From: Blastocatellia bacterium UBA7656
GTDB lineage: Bacteria; Acidobacteriota; Blastocatellia; UBA7656
Length of the DNA: 64,000 bases
Assembly (NCBI GenBank): GCA_002483445.1
Contig: DLHY01000069.1
Span: 26,300-90,299 of the forward strand
Direction of reading: 5' to 3'
Of this stretch, positions 34,625 to 42,746 are shown piece after piece. Below the pieces are notes generated by a model. The model was not told the origin of the DNA. It was given only the letters and a program-made list of their open reading frames with translations, and ran no database searches. The stretch's first letter is position 1. Every line of letters starts with the position of its first letter. Both the position numbers and the translations under genes were made by a program.

Positions 34625-36349
34625 ATGTCGCCCCGCTGGCGCTCATTGCTCAAAAAGGAAAACCGCAACACCGATACAATCGCTTCTTCACTCTGGAGGA
34701 TCGCCTGCGGGCGCGTTGCCGATATCAATGGCCGCTTCTCTTTGCGTGATGATCTCGTAGCCTTTGAAGCGATTCAACCTGCCGCAAGCACGCACGGGCG
34801 ATATCTCGTCGCCGGTGAAATACACCTTACCAATCGCGCGGCGTTGATGGAAAGATATCGACTCGATGAAAAAAATGATTCGCTCACCTCTGCTGAAGTA
34901 GTCGCTCGATTGTGGGAACTGTTGGAAAATTCGACCGCCGCACTGCTTGAAGGAATGTTCGCTCTCGCCGTCTGGGATCGAGAGAAACAGACGCTCACGC
35001 TCGCCCGCGACCCGGTTGGCGGGCGCACGATCTATTACACGACCACCGGCCCTGTCCGCTGGGTTTCGCCTCATCTCCGCGCACTTGAATCTGTAATCTC
35101 GAAAGATATCGACACGGTCGCCCTGAGAGATTATCTCTGCTGCGCTTTCGTTCCGGGCGCGCGAACTATGTGGAAACATATTCGCGAAGTTCGCCCCGGC
35201 TCACTCGTCCGGCTGCCCGACGGCGAGGCTCGATCTTACTGGCGGATCGAGGAGAAAATCGAAGGCCCGGATGAGCCTATCGAATGGCACGCCGAAAGAT
35301 TGCGCTCTCTGCTTGAGACAGTGATTAGCGATTGCCTCCCGGCCAGTGAGCCGGTCGGGGCTTATCTTTCGGGCGGACTGGATTCGAGCGCGGTCGTGGC
35401 TTTGGCCTCTGCGCTACACTCAAAGCCTGTGGATACCTTTTCGATTCACTTCGGAAACGAGTGTCCGAATGAACTGGAATGGTCGAGCCTCGTCGCCAGC
35501 CATTGCCGAACTCATCACAACATCATCGAGATCACGCCGCGCGATATGTGGGAACTGCTCCCTGAAACGATGGCGCATCTCGATGATCCCATTGGCGACC
35601 CGCTCACTATTCCGAATCTTTTGCTCGGAAGAAAAGCGCGAGAATCGGTCAGCCTTATTCTCAATGGCGAGGGCGGCGATCCGTGCTTCGGCGGCCCAAA
35701 GAATCAGCCCATGCTGTTGAGCGATCTTTATCGTCCGGCGACCGAAGAGAGAGCGGCGGATCAGGCGTCGACCTACCTCGCTTCTTTTCAGAAGTGCTGG
35801 CCTGATCTGGCGCGCCTGCTCAAGCCTGATGCCTTCAAAGAAGCGATGGCCGCGTCTTTCTTCTTCGAAGAAGAGATGGGGGCGGAAGCCGAATTTCTCA
35901 ATCGCCTCATGTTCATCAACATCAAGTACAAAGGCGCGGATCACATTCTAACGAAGGTCAACAATCTGACACGCGCCGCGGGCCTCATCGCCTTCTCGCC
36001 GCTTTTCGATCAGCGCATAGTCGAGATGAGTCTTGCGATACCGCCCAGGTACAAACTATTCGGCGCGCAGGAAAAAGCCGTCTTGAAGAAAGCCGTATGG
36101 GATTTGCTGCCCGAATCGATTCTGCTCAGGCCGAAGAGCGGAATGATGGTGCCTGTTCAGTTGTGGTTCAAAAAGCGATGGAATAGACAAGCGCGCTCGT
36201 TGCTGCTCAGTCGTCGGGCGAGGGTGAGAGAGTTTCTCAATCAGGAATTGATCCGAGAGTGGCTTTCCTACAGCGGCGACGTGTGGTCGCGCTATGGCGT
36301 AAAGCTCTGGCTATTAGTGAGCCTCGAAATCTGGTTGCAGGGTAGATAG
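34625..36349 (+). CDS. Asparagine synthetase-like protein without glutaminase Cys
   Basis: 574 residues. The C-terminal synthetase domain has the ATP-pyrophosphatase loop SGGLDSSAVVALAS and LNGEGGDPCFGG. The N-terminal Ntn domain is recognisable (GMFALAVWDREKQTLTLARDPVG) but the protein begins MSPRW instead of Met-Cys, so it lacks the nucleophile for glutamine hydrolysis. Like beta-lactam synthetase it may activate a carboxylate and join it to an amine, or use free ammonia. A second such protein lies at 38829. The real start is uncertain: the ribosome site GGGAGA is 14 bp away. Confidence 0.82.
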   Translation: MSPRWRSLLKKENRNTDTIASSLWRIACGRVADINGRFSLRDDLVAFEAIQPAASTHGRYLVAGEIHLTNRAALMERYRLDEKNDSLTSAEVVARLWELLENSTAALLEGMFALAVWDREKQTLTLARDPVGGRTIYYTTTGPVRWVSPHLRALESVISKDIDTVALRDYLCCAFVPGARTMWKHIREVRPGSLVRLPDGEARSYWRIEEKIEGPDEPIEWHAERLRSLLETVISDCLPASEPVGAYLSGGLDSSAVVALASALHSKPVDTFSIHFGNECPNELEWSSLVASHCRTHHNIIEITPRDMWELLPETMAHLDDPIGDPLTIPNLLLGRKARESVSLILNGEGGDPCFGGPKNQPMLLSDLYRPATEERAADQASTYLASFQKCWPDLARLLKPDAFKEAMAASFFFEEEMGAEAEFLNRLMFINIKYKGADHILTKVNNLTRAAGLIAFSPLFDQRIVEMSLAIPPRYKLFGAQEKAVLKKAVWDLLPESILLRPKSGMMVPVQLWFKKRWNRQARSLLLSRRARVREFLNQELIREWLSYSGDVWSRYGVKLWLLVSLEIWLQGR

Positions 36350-36420
36350 ATGTCAGAGGTCAGATGTTAGTGTTGCGCAATGACTGCTGACATCTAACAT
36401 CTGACCTCTGACATCTATCT
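36344..36420. repeat. Perfect 27-bp word-repeat hairpin, AGATGTC family
   Basis: Left arm 36344-36370 and right arm 36394-36420 are perfectly complementary over 27 bp, loop 23 bp. It fills the gap between convergent genes and contains the stop codon of the asnB-like gene. A two-way terminator is plausible, though without U-runs. Confidence 0.93.
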
Positions 36421-36422
36421 TT

Positions 36423-37547
36423 CTAGCCGAAGCTGTCGGATATGAAAATGAATGTTCCGCCGTCATAATCCGTGGCGGTCGGGTCTGCAAGCGCGCCCTG
36501 AGCGCGAGGATCGCGGCTGAGGACTATCCCCTGAATGACCATTCGAAGCAAGCCTTGGGGCGGGAGCGATTCAATATCGACGTAATTGCCTTCTTCAAGC
36601 CATCTGAGTTCTTCAGCCTTGAGTCGCAGGCGAACGCCCGCCGCGAGATTTTGTTTTGCAAACTGCGCTGACCCTTCCGATTGCTCGACGAACATGCGTT
36701 TGCCTATGACCTGACGCGGCATCAGCCCGATGTCGAAGACCTCCGCTCCCGGCCAGTCCTTGAACCAGCCCGGATCATTCGCCAGGTGATAAGCCAGTTG
36801 CACTCCAGCCGCGCTTGCATTGTGAAGAGCATAGACTTTCAACGCAGGATTGCGACGGAGCATTTCCATCACAGTGTCGAAGATATTTTGCGGATAGTGG
36901 TCGCCGCCGAGTACGGCGCAGTTATGCTCGAAATGAAAATTGTTGGCGATGAGGAATTGAGCGGTCGCCGCGCGCTCGCACACGATAACGCGGTCGAAGC
37001 TGTATGCCTTGATGTCGTCGCTTATCTTTGCCAGTTCTTTTTTTGCCTGCGGCAGCGGAAGAAGCTTCTCGACAGGCCCGTTATTTTTTGCCCATGTGTC
37101 GATCCAGCCCTTGAACTGATCGATGGGGGTTTTCGCTTCCTTGGGCCTGTTTTTGAGCAATCGCTTTGCGACCTTCTCTATCAGCAGCGCGATGCCTGCC
37201 GGAAGCAAAATAATGAACGCGATGAAAGAGAGGAAAGACGTTGAACTGAAAAAGATGATGAGGCTGACGATTGAAATCACGATGAGAACGCATCCGCACC
37301 CCTGAACTTTTTTCGTCGTCGTGAGCCTGCGACTTTCAAGCGAATAGAACAACTGGCGCGGGGTGAAAAACAGAGTGTTGTTGACCGAAGTTTTCGCTAT
37401 CACGTTTGCGAAAAACATATCGGTGAATTTGGCGCTCGATCCGCCCTTGGGATCGAAAGTAAAAGGGTGATGGCATTTTATGCATCGCCCCCTGTTCTCC
37501 GTGCGCTCCTTGAGCTTATTGTCCGTCTGGCATTTTATACATTTCAC
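36423..37547 (-). CDS. Membrane-anchored zinc-ribbon protein, unknown function
   Basis: 374 residues. An N-terminal zinc ribbon (CIKC near residue 3 and CIKC near residue 22) precedes a region with two membrane helices (about residues 85-130). The rest is soluble: DRVIVCERAATAQFLIANNF and YALHNASAAGVQLAYHLAND faintly recall a TOPRIM or nucleotide-binding fold, but the acidic residues expected there are not all present. No known function. It ends 10 bp before the LysA-like gene stop-side neighbour and may be expressed with the downstream biosynthetic-looking genes. Confidence 0.55.
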   Translation of the reverse strand: MKCIKCQTDNKLKERTENRGRCIKCHHPFTFDPKGGSSAKFTDMFFANVIAKTSVNNTLFFTPRQLFYSLESRRLTTTKKVQGCGCVLIVISIVSLIIFFSSTSFLSFIAFIILLPAGIALLIEKVAKRLLKNRPKEAKTPIDQFKGWIDTWAKNNGPVEKLLPLPQAKKELAKISDDIKAYSFDRVIVCERAATAQFLIANNFHFEHNCAVLGGDHYPQNIFDTVMEMLRRNPALKVYALHNASAAGVQLAYHLANDPGWFKDWPGAEVFDIGLMPRQVIGKRMFVEQSEGSAQFAKQNLAAGVRLRLKAEELRWLEEGNYVDIESLPPQGLLRMVIQGIVLSRDPRAQGALADPTATDYDGGTFIFISDSFG

Positions 37548-37557
37548 TTTTGCGTCC

Positions 37558-38844
37558 TCATAACTCGGTTTGACTCTCGATCAACGTTTCAAAAGATTCG
37601 CGTCGGCGAATCAATCGATGCCGGTCGCCTTCTATCAAAACTTCTGCGGGGCGCGGGCGATGAAGAAAATGAGACGACATCGAATAGCCGTAAGCTCCCA
37701 CATCATGAATGGCAATCGCGTCGCCCTCTTCGAGGGCGGGGAGCCGCGCGCCGCGGCTCAGATAGTCGCGCGAAAAAGTAGTGTTGCCGCATACGTCGGT
37801 CGTGAAAAGCTCTCCGGGAGCCTCTTTCAGGGCCGAGACCTCGCGGTGTCCGCCATGCACGCTGAGGACGGCGATGTTTGCAACCGAGGTATCGAGGCCC
37901 GCGATTTGTTTATCGCCCTGCCATTTGACCGCAACGACGCGAGCAATCAGAGTTCCGCAACCGGCGATGACAGCCCGTCCCGGCTCGATCAGGAGATCGA
38001 GCCGCCGATCAAGCGCGGAAACCTGACGGCTCAACTCTTCGCCGAACATTTCCCAGTCGAATACCCCGCGGTCGCGGCGGTACGCATAGCCGAAGCCTCC
38101 GCCGAAGTCGAGATACTGCAAGTCGGGAAGACCCGCGGCGCAGCGCAGAACTTCGGCTATTGAATCGGTGAAAGCCGCGGTCGCGTTCGTGCCAGTCCCG
38201 CGATAGAAATGAATGCCCGTGACTTTCAATCCGCGGCGCGCACCGATGCGGGCAGCTTCTTCGAACTCATCTACACTAACGCCGATTCGATTCTCGCCGG
38301 TGACTTCCGGCAGGTTGAGCCTCAATCCGATCCGCGGCGCTGACGATGGATCGCCTGAATAAATTTCGCAGAAGAGTTTGAGTTGACGGATGCTGTCGAG
38401 ATTGAAAGCGCCAACTCGCCACGCGATCATCTGAAGGAGATCATCGCTATTGAGATTGCTGCCGCTGTAGACGATGCGCGCAGGATCGAAACCGGCTCTA
38501 AGACCGAGGAAAGCATCGCCCGGAGTGTTTGCGTGCAATCCCCACCCGCGCTCCTGAAAAATGCGAAGCAGGGCGAGGTTGCCGTTCGTAACGCAGGCGA
38601 AATGAAAACTCGTGCCGGGGTAGGGAACTGAGCGCGATATTCGATCAATCGTCGCGCGCAGCGTGTCGGCGTCATAAACATAAAGCGGCGAGCCATAGCA
38701 GGCGAGAAGCTCTTCGACCAGTGGTCGGGGGCCAGGGGTCAGGGGTCGGGAGTCGGTATGTCGATCCCCCCTGCACCTCTGCACCTCTTCACCCCTGCGC
38801 CTCTTCATCTCTTCACCCTTGCACCTCTTCACCTCTTCACCCAT
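37558..38844 (-). CDS. LysA-like fold-III decarboxylase homologue lacking the PLP lysine
   Basis: About 428 residues from ATG 38844, overlapping the asnB-like stop by 16 bp. Fold III landmarks are present: LYVYDADTLRATI, GIHFYRGTGTNA, LDFGGGFGYAYRRD, LIEPGRAVIAG, DVCGNTTFSRDYL and HDVGAYGYSMSSHFL. But the motif YAxKAN, whose Lys binds PLP, reads FACVTN (residues 82-87), with Val in place of Lys. Normal decarboxylation is thus unlikely; a binding or different catalytic role is possible. Residues about 2-40 are encoded by word repeats (KGEEMKRRRGEEV, then PLTPGPRPL). An ORF reaching 39141 is a shadow of asnB. Confidence 0.78.
   Translation of the reverse strand: MGEEVKRCKGEEMKRRRGEEVQRCRGDRHTDSRPLTPGPRPLVEELLACYGSPLYVYDADTLRATIDRISRSVPYPGTSFHFACVTNGNLALLRIFQERGWGLHANTPGDAFLGLRAGFDPARIVYSGSNLNSDDLLQMIAWRVGAFNLDSIRQLKLFCEIYSGDPSSAPRIGLRLNLPEVTGENRIGVSVDEFEEAARIGARRGLKVTGIHFYRGTGTNATAAFTDSIAEVLRCAAGLPDLQYLDFGGGFGYAYRRDRGVFDWEMFGEELSRQVSALDRRLDLLIEPGRAVIAGCGTLIARVVAVKWQGDKQIAGLDTSVANIAVLSVHGGHREVSALKEAPGELFTTDVCGNTTFSRDYLSRGARLPALEEGDAIAIHDVGAYGYSMSSHFLHRPRPAEVLIEGDRHRLIRRRESFETLIESQTEL
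38722..38843. repeat. Compound word-repeat element in LysA-like N-terminus
   Basis: Two word families side by side: GGGGTCA words (38722-38752) and CACCTCTTCACC/CTGCACCTC words (38771-38843). Not clear reverse complements of each other, so this is a fused pair of half elements. Its right end also encodes the last codons of the asnB-like gene. Confidence 0.7.
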
Positions 38845-40484
38845 ACCCCATCCCTCAGCATCCGCCAAATCTGCCACATTAGAAGAAGCCACAGAGTTTC
38901 GCCTATGCGACGGCCCTGAATGTGACCGCTCACCTCTCCGCGCTTGATGCGGTTGGCCAGGTCGGGCGTGAACAGGCGTTGTGCTTTGAGCGCGCGGCTG
39001 CCGAGATGTTTTCTCAACAGGCTGCCGAGCGGGCCGAGGCACCAGTCCGTCAGAGGAACGCCCATGCCGCGCTTTTCGCGCCATACAATTTCCTGGGGCA
39101 GCCACGCGTCGACGGCGCGTTTGAGCAGGTACTTCTCGCAAGGCCCGCGCAGAAAGAGATCGCCCGCGACTTCAAACGTAAAGGAGGCGAGCGGTTTATA
39201 ACAGAACGGCGTCCTGACCATCAACCCGTGCGCGAGAGCCAGACTCGTTGCGCGAGGTTGAATATTGTTCGCGCCCTTGAGCATCAGATTCGCCCTTCGC
39301 AACCGATGAAGAAGCGAGCTAGTCGGCGCGGGGTCTATCGCATCTTCGATCCACATAAGAGGATCGAGAACTGCGATATTTTTCAGGGCTTCAGGGACGA
39401 AGACCGTTTCTTCATAACCGTGAAGGCGATGAAAAGTGCGAAGGTAATGACGCCTGAAGTCCGACTCGCTGTTTGCGCCATAGACGCCCGAAGCGATCAG
39501 AGGTTTGTTAGTCCAACCCGCAAAGAGTTGATCGCCGCCTTCGCCGTTGAAGACGACGCGGCAATCTCGGCTCGCGGCTTCGTTGAGCAGGTAGAGAGGA
39601 ACAGTTACGCCATCGCCATAGGGAAGATCGAGAGCGCGAACAGTCGGGCGCAGAGCGCGTTTGATTTCCCGCGGAGTCGCCTCGACTCGTGTGAGCGGAA
39701 TGCGGAGAGCTTTCGCTACTGTTTCGGCGTAAGGCAATTCAGGGAGACCGTGTTTTCCAAAATCGAGAGTGTAAGCCCGGACGCGAGCGCCTGCGCGGAC
39801 GAGGAGCGCGGCGGTGATCGAAGAATCAAGCCCGCCTGAAAGAAACACTCCGACAGGATCATCGCTGATATCGGAAAGCTGATCGCGGATGGATTCTTCG
39901 AGAAGTTTACTCAGTCTGTCAGCGGCTTCCTCTTCTGTGGCGATGAGCGAAGAAGCTTCACGCCATTCACTGATGCGCGTTCGAGCGGGATTGAAAGAGT
40001 CTGACGACTCCCATGTCAGCGCGCTGCCCGCGGGTATTGAATGAATGTTGGCGACGGTCGTCTCAGGAGAAGGAACGTAGGAAAAGCATGTGTAGCCGTA
40101 GAGTCCGGCGAGAGACATCTCTTTGCGCGCGAGAACAGGGACGAGCAAATCGAGCCTTGAAGCGAACCATATTGTGTCATTCGTTTGAGTCCAGAACATC
40201 AACGCGCGCCCGAACTCATCGCGGGAGAGAGTGAGCGCGTATTGATCGATCTTCGCTTCGATATCGATTGAGTGCGCCAGCCCCGAAGCTGACAGCGTTG
40301 CAATCAATGAGTTTTCATCTTGTTGAGAGACATGAGAATGAACGCCCCAGCGAACGATTTCAGCGCGTGAAGCGAGCCTCAATCGTCGCGCCGCGGTGAT
40401 TGCGGTAGTCGAAAGAATAGCTGAGAGAATCGCGCCTGAATCATCGCGCTCGCCCCCAGTGTAATAGCCGATCAGTCCGCTCAT
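38829..40484 (-). CDS. Asparagine synthetase-like protein, second copy, no Cys nucleophile
   Basis: 551 residues. It begins MSGLIGYYTGG, so again no Cys2 for the glutaminase. The synthetase domain has VFLSGGLDSSITAALL and FNGEGGDQLFAGW, and the C-terminal PFCYKPLASF...WREKRGMGVPL that closes AsnB-type sites. It overlaps the LysA-like gene by 16 bp and both run on the minus strand, so they form an operon. Its N-terminal codons are duplicated at 41373-41534. Substrate unknown; carboxylate-amine ligation is the best guess. Confidence 0.85.
   Translation of the reverse strand: MSGLIGYYTGGERDDSGAILSAILSTTAITAARRLRLASRAEIVRWGVHSHVSQQDENSLIATLSASGLAHSIDIEAKIDQYALTLSRDEFGRALMFWTQTNDTIWFASRLDLLVPVLARKEMSLAGLYGYTCFSYVPSPETTVANIHSIPAGSALTWESSDSFNPARTRISEWREASSLIATEEEAADRLSKLLEESIRDQLSDISDDPVGVFLSGGLDSSITAALLVRAGARVRAYTLDFGKHGLPELPYAETVAKALRIPLTRVEATPREIKRALRPTVRALDLPYGDGVTVPLYLLNEAASRDCRVVFNGEGGDQLFAGWTNKPLIASGVYGANSESDFRRHYLRTFHRLHGYEETVFVPEALKNIAVLDPLMWIEDAIDPAPTSSLLHRLRRANLMLKGANNIQPRATSLALAHGLMVRTPFCYKPLASFTFEVAGDLFLRGPCEKYLLKRAVDAWLPQEIVWREKRGMGVPLTDWCLGPLGSLLRKHLGSRALKAQRLFTPDLANRIKRGEVSGHIQGRRIGETLWLLLMWQIWRMLRDGVWVKR
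40425..40484. repeat. 60-bp direct repeat, copy 1
   Basis: The first 60 bp of the asnB-like gene. Its 24-bp and 25-bp outer blocks are identical to those of 41475-41534; the inner 11 bp differ. The copies are 1,050 bp apart and flank the HNH module. Confidence 0.85.
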
Positions 40485-40582
40485 CGTCGAGCTTGACTCT
40501 AATCAAGCTTGAAGGCGGAGGCAAGCATCGATGCAGGTTGATTCGTAGTCGCTCGGTTCGTGTCGAATTACTATCACTTCAT

Positions 40583-41014
40583 TTATTGCTCAACGGGGTC
40601 GCCTGCTGGCGGGTGTCGGTGTGTCCTTACATCCTCCGAACGAATCAACCGGGTTCTCTCCCGATTGAGTTCAAGCAGAGCGACTGTAGCGCGTCCAATC
40701 CCTGTTTGAGGAATTATGAGAAGGCTGTCGGATGACCAGATGAAATGTTCTGCCCACATGTGTTGTCGGGGGTTGAACAAAGGAACGGTTTGACCCGTCT
40801 CAGGATCGAGCGCACTCTGCCGGTCGGATTTGCGGCGATTACAGTGAAAGCAAGCGAGAGCCAGATTCTCAATCGCATCTTCGCCACCCGGCAATACGTG
40901 ATCCATCGTAAACTGGTTATATTGCCATCGCTCGTTTGTATGGCAGTACTCGCACAGGTGATGTGCGCGCTGTCGGACACGATCCTGAAGGGCAGCAGGT
41001 ATCTTGCGAGGCAC
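40583..41014 (-). CDS. HNH endonuclease
   Basis: 143 residues with an HNH domain: CEYCHTNERW, then FTMDHVLPGGEDAIENLALAC and FHCNRRKSDRQ, giving CxxC...DH...N...CxxCNxxK. The C-terminus (LFNPRQHMWAEHFIW) is characteristic of a small HNH family common in cyanobacteria and acidobacteria. It follows the 93-residue gene by 44 bp; the pair may be a toxin-antitoxin or mobile module, by analogy and not proven. Confidence 0.88.
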   Translation of the reverse strand: MPRKIPAALQDRVRQRAHHLCEYCHTNERWQYNQFTMDHVLPGGEDAIENLALACFHCNRRKSDRQSALDPETGQTVPLFNPRQHMWAEHFIWSSDSLLIIPQTGIGRATVALLELNRERTRLIRSEDVRTHRHPPAGDPVEQ

Positions 41015-41058
41015 TGATTATTCCTGTATCGGTGTGAGCAGCAGCCTGTGAGCCTTTC

Positions 41059-41340
41059 TTATTTCGGAGTGGCCGACAGGATGATGTTACGACTCAGGCG
41101 ATTGAGGAAACTCAGATAGTCATCCACTTCTTCGTATCTGTCCAACTCCTGCTCCTCATCGTCCGAGAGTCTTGACCCGCGCTGTTTGTCTAACAATGCT
41201 TCGATCCGTTCGCGGACAGCGATGGAAGCTCTAAGGACAGGGACGCCTTCCTCGATCTCGATTTCAACAGCCCCCTCGCGCGGAAAGCTATCCGGTAGGG
41301 CGCGCAGCACGGGTGCGGATTCAATCGGAGTTGTTGCCAT
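41059..41340 (-). CDS. Small acidic protein upstream of HNH nuclease
   Basis: 93 residues, with RIEALLDKQRGSRLSDDEEQELDRYEEVDDYLSFLNRLSRN as a helical acidic block, a pattern I associate with genes directly before HNH nucleases. The N-terminal half has repeated PVLRA-type segments. Function unknown; candidate antitoxin or partner of the HNH protein. Confidence 0.7.
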   Translation of the reverse strand: MATTPIESAPVLRALPDSFPREGAVEIEIEEGVPVLRASIAVRERIEALLDKQRGSRLSDDEEQELDRYEEVDDYLSFLNRLSRNIILSATPK

Positions 41341-41372
41341 AAAAGCCTTCTACAATAGCTGCCCTGATAATA

Positions 41373-41534
41373 CTACAGGCACAGTAGGACTGAAAGTCTG
41401 TCACAATGGGCGGCGGGCAAGGAGACGAGCAGTCGTTGCGCCGCCGTTATTGAATTTGTCGAATGAGTGCTGGTGAGAATCGCGCCTGAATCATCGCGTC
41501 CGACTTTTGTGTAATAGCCGATCAGTCCGCTCAT
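41373..41534 (-). pseudogene. Truncated duplicate of asnB-like N-terminus
   Basis: MSGLIGYYTKVGRDDSGAIL is close to MSGLIGYYTGGERDDSGAIL of the gene at 38829-40484; similarity continues for about 33 residues, then is lost, and a stop follows at 41373. The first 60 bp (41475-41534) are a near-identical direct repeat. It is a remnant of duplication or of insertion of the HNH module. Confidence 0.85.
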
Positions 41535-41552
41535 AATGAGGCTGTGATCGCC

Positions 41553-41580
41553 TCTGATATCTAACATCCGACATCTTTCT
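41553..41580. repeat. Half word-repeat, AGATGTC family
   Basis: TCTGATATC, TAACATC, CGACATC words without an inverted arm, directly before the VWFA gene stop and after the asnB fragment. Confidence 0.6.
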
Positions 41581-42573
41581 CTATTCAGGCTTGGGCGCGT
41601 AGTAACCCTGGCGCGAGCGCACGCGCAGGTCTGCCCGCTTCGACGCGCGGACGGTGATGCGGCGGAATCCGCCATCGACTCGCTCATCCGATGAGTAATA
41701 TCCCAGCAGGTATTGCGCCTGAAGTTCGTCGGCGATCTGTCGGAAAACGGCTTCGAGGTCTTCTATCTTTTCCGGCACGAAAGCCTTTCCGCCCGTCTGC
41801 GATGACATAGACTCCATAAACGACTGCCCTTTGAGGCTCACTCTGTTGAGGCTCATCGCTGACCCGCTCGGATTGATCGAATAGAAAAGACAGTCGTTTT
41901 TCTGCAACTCCTGAATCACAACGTTCAGCGTATGATACTTGCTATAGTTCTCCTCGCCGTCAGAGATGACCACCATGACGCGGCGGCTTCCCGCATCAGC
42001 CGTCTTGCCGAGATAGGTGGCGGCTTCAACCACTGCATCGAAGAAAGCCGTCGGTTCCTTCAATGGCACAATCGACATCAATCCCGCGATGGCATCTTCA
42101 CCGCTCGTGGTGCGCGCTTTGATCAGGCGGGGCGTCAGGCCAATCGAGAATACCGACACCACATCTGCGGGCTTGAGGATTTCCCTGACGAAACGGACGG
42201 CTGCCTGCTGCTCGAATGCGAATTGCGCGTGAATGCTCCCTGAGATGTCGAATAAGATGGCTATCTCGACGGGCGTCTTGCCCGGTTCGCCGAGAGAGGC
42301 GATCTGCTGCACCCGCCCTTCCTCTTCGATTATGAAATCCTCTGCCTTTAAATCCCGCACAGGCCGACCGGAAGCGTCTGAGGCTGAGACCGGCACAAGC
42401 ACCAGTCGGGAACTGAGACGGATCACCTCATCCTGTTCTTGCGAACGGGGCTCAGTCTTCTGAGGCGAGGACTGACCAGCATAAACGAAGGACGAAGGAT
42501 GAATACACGAAGAACAAAGGACAAAGGACAAAGGACAAAAGACTAAAAATATGCTTGACCGAAAAGAACGCAT
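41581..42573 (-). CDS. Secreted VWFA-related acidobacterial protein
   Basis: 330 residues from ATG 42573, which has AGGAGG 7 bp upstream; ATG 42591 is worse. Early beta segment LVLVPVSASDASGRPVRDL and ILFDISGSIHAQFAF (MIDAS DxSxS), then VMVVISDGEENYSK, are the VWFA-related acidobacterial domain (TIGR03436 type). C-terminus QYLLGYYSSDERVDGGFRRI is typical. Unusual: the signal peptide hydrophobic core (residues 10-30) is encoded by TTTGTCC word repeats; the likely cleavage is after VYA. Extracellular or periplasmic, role unknown. Confidence 0.88.
   Translation of the reverse strand: MRSFRSSIFLVFCPLSFVLCSSCIHPSSFVYAGQSSPQKTEPRSQEQDEVIRLSSRLVLVPVSASDASGRPVRDLKAEDFIIEEEGRVQQIASLGEPGKTPVEIAILFDISGSIHAQFAFEQQAAVRFVREILKPADVVSVFSIGLTPRLIKARTTSGEDAIAGLMSIVPLKEPTAFFDAVVEAATYLGKTADAGSRRVMVVISDGEENYSKYHTLNVVIQELQKNDCLFYSINPSGSAMSLNRVSLKGQSFMESMSSQTGGKAFVPEKIEDLEAVFRQIADELQAQYLLGYYSSDERVDGGFRRITVRASKRADLRVRSRQGYYAPKPE
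42485..42546. repeat. Word-repeat array, GGACAAA family, used as signal peptide
   Basis: Words ACGAAGG twice and ACAAAGG three times with variants, no inverted arm. On the minus strand they encode most of the hydrophobic signal peptide of the VWFA protein. Confidence 0.8.
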
Positions 42574-42668
42574 CGCGGTTCCTCCTTTCACCGGGAACCT
42601 TTTTCTGATTCTCCTTCATGCACCTGATCGGGGGCGGGCGCGCGGCAAAATCTGAGGCTCGATCAATC

Positions 42669-42738
42669 GAATGCGGAGTTGCGAGTTCGGAATGCGGAAT
42701 AAAAACTCCGCACTCCGAATTCCGCACTCCGAATTCCG
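42669..42738. repeat. Word-repeat hairpin, GCGGAAT family
   Basis: Left arm to about 42700, loop TAAAAA, right arm ACTCCGC/CCGAATT words to 42738. Intergenic, between the OmpA stop and VWFA start. Same family as 471-536 and 30184-30241. Confidence 0.88.
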
Positions 42739-42746
42739 ATGGGGGT

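Noticed and set aside
34425..34760. A 111-residue ORF before the asnB-like gene as a RiPP precursor
   Set aside because: It is made partly of word repeats and overlaps the asnB-like gene; no RRE or transglutaminase gene for a lasso peptide is present.
38844..39141. N-terminal extension of the LysA-like ORF to 39141
   Set aside because: It is the antiparallel-free shadow of the asnB-like 3' end in another frame; no family similarity and no ribosome site.
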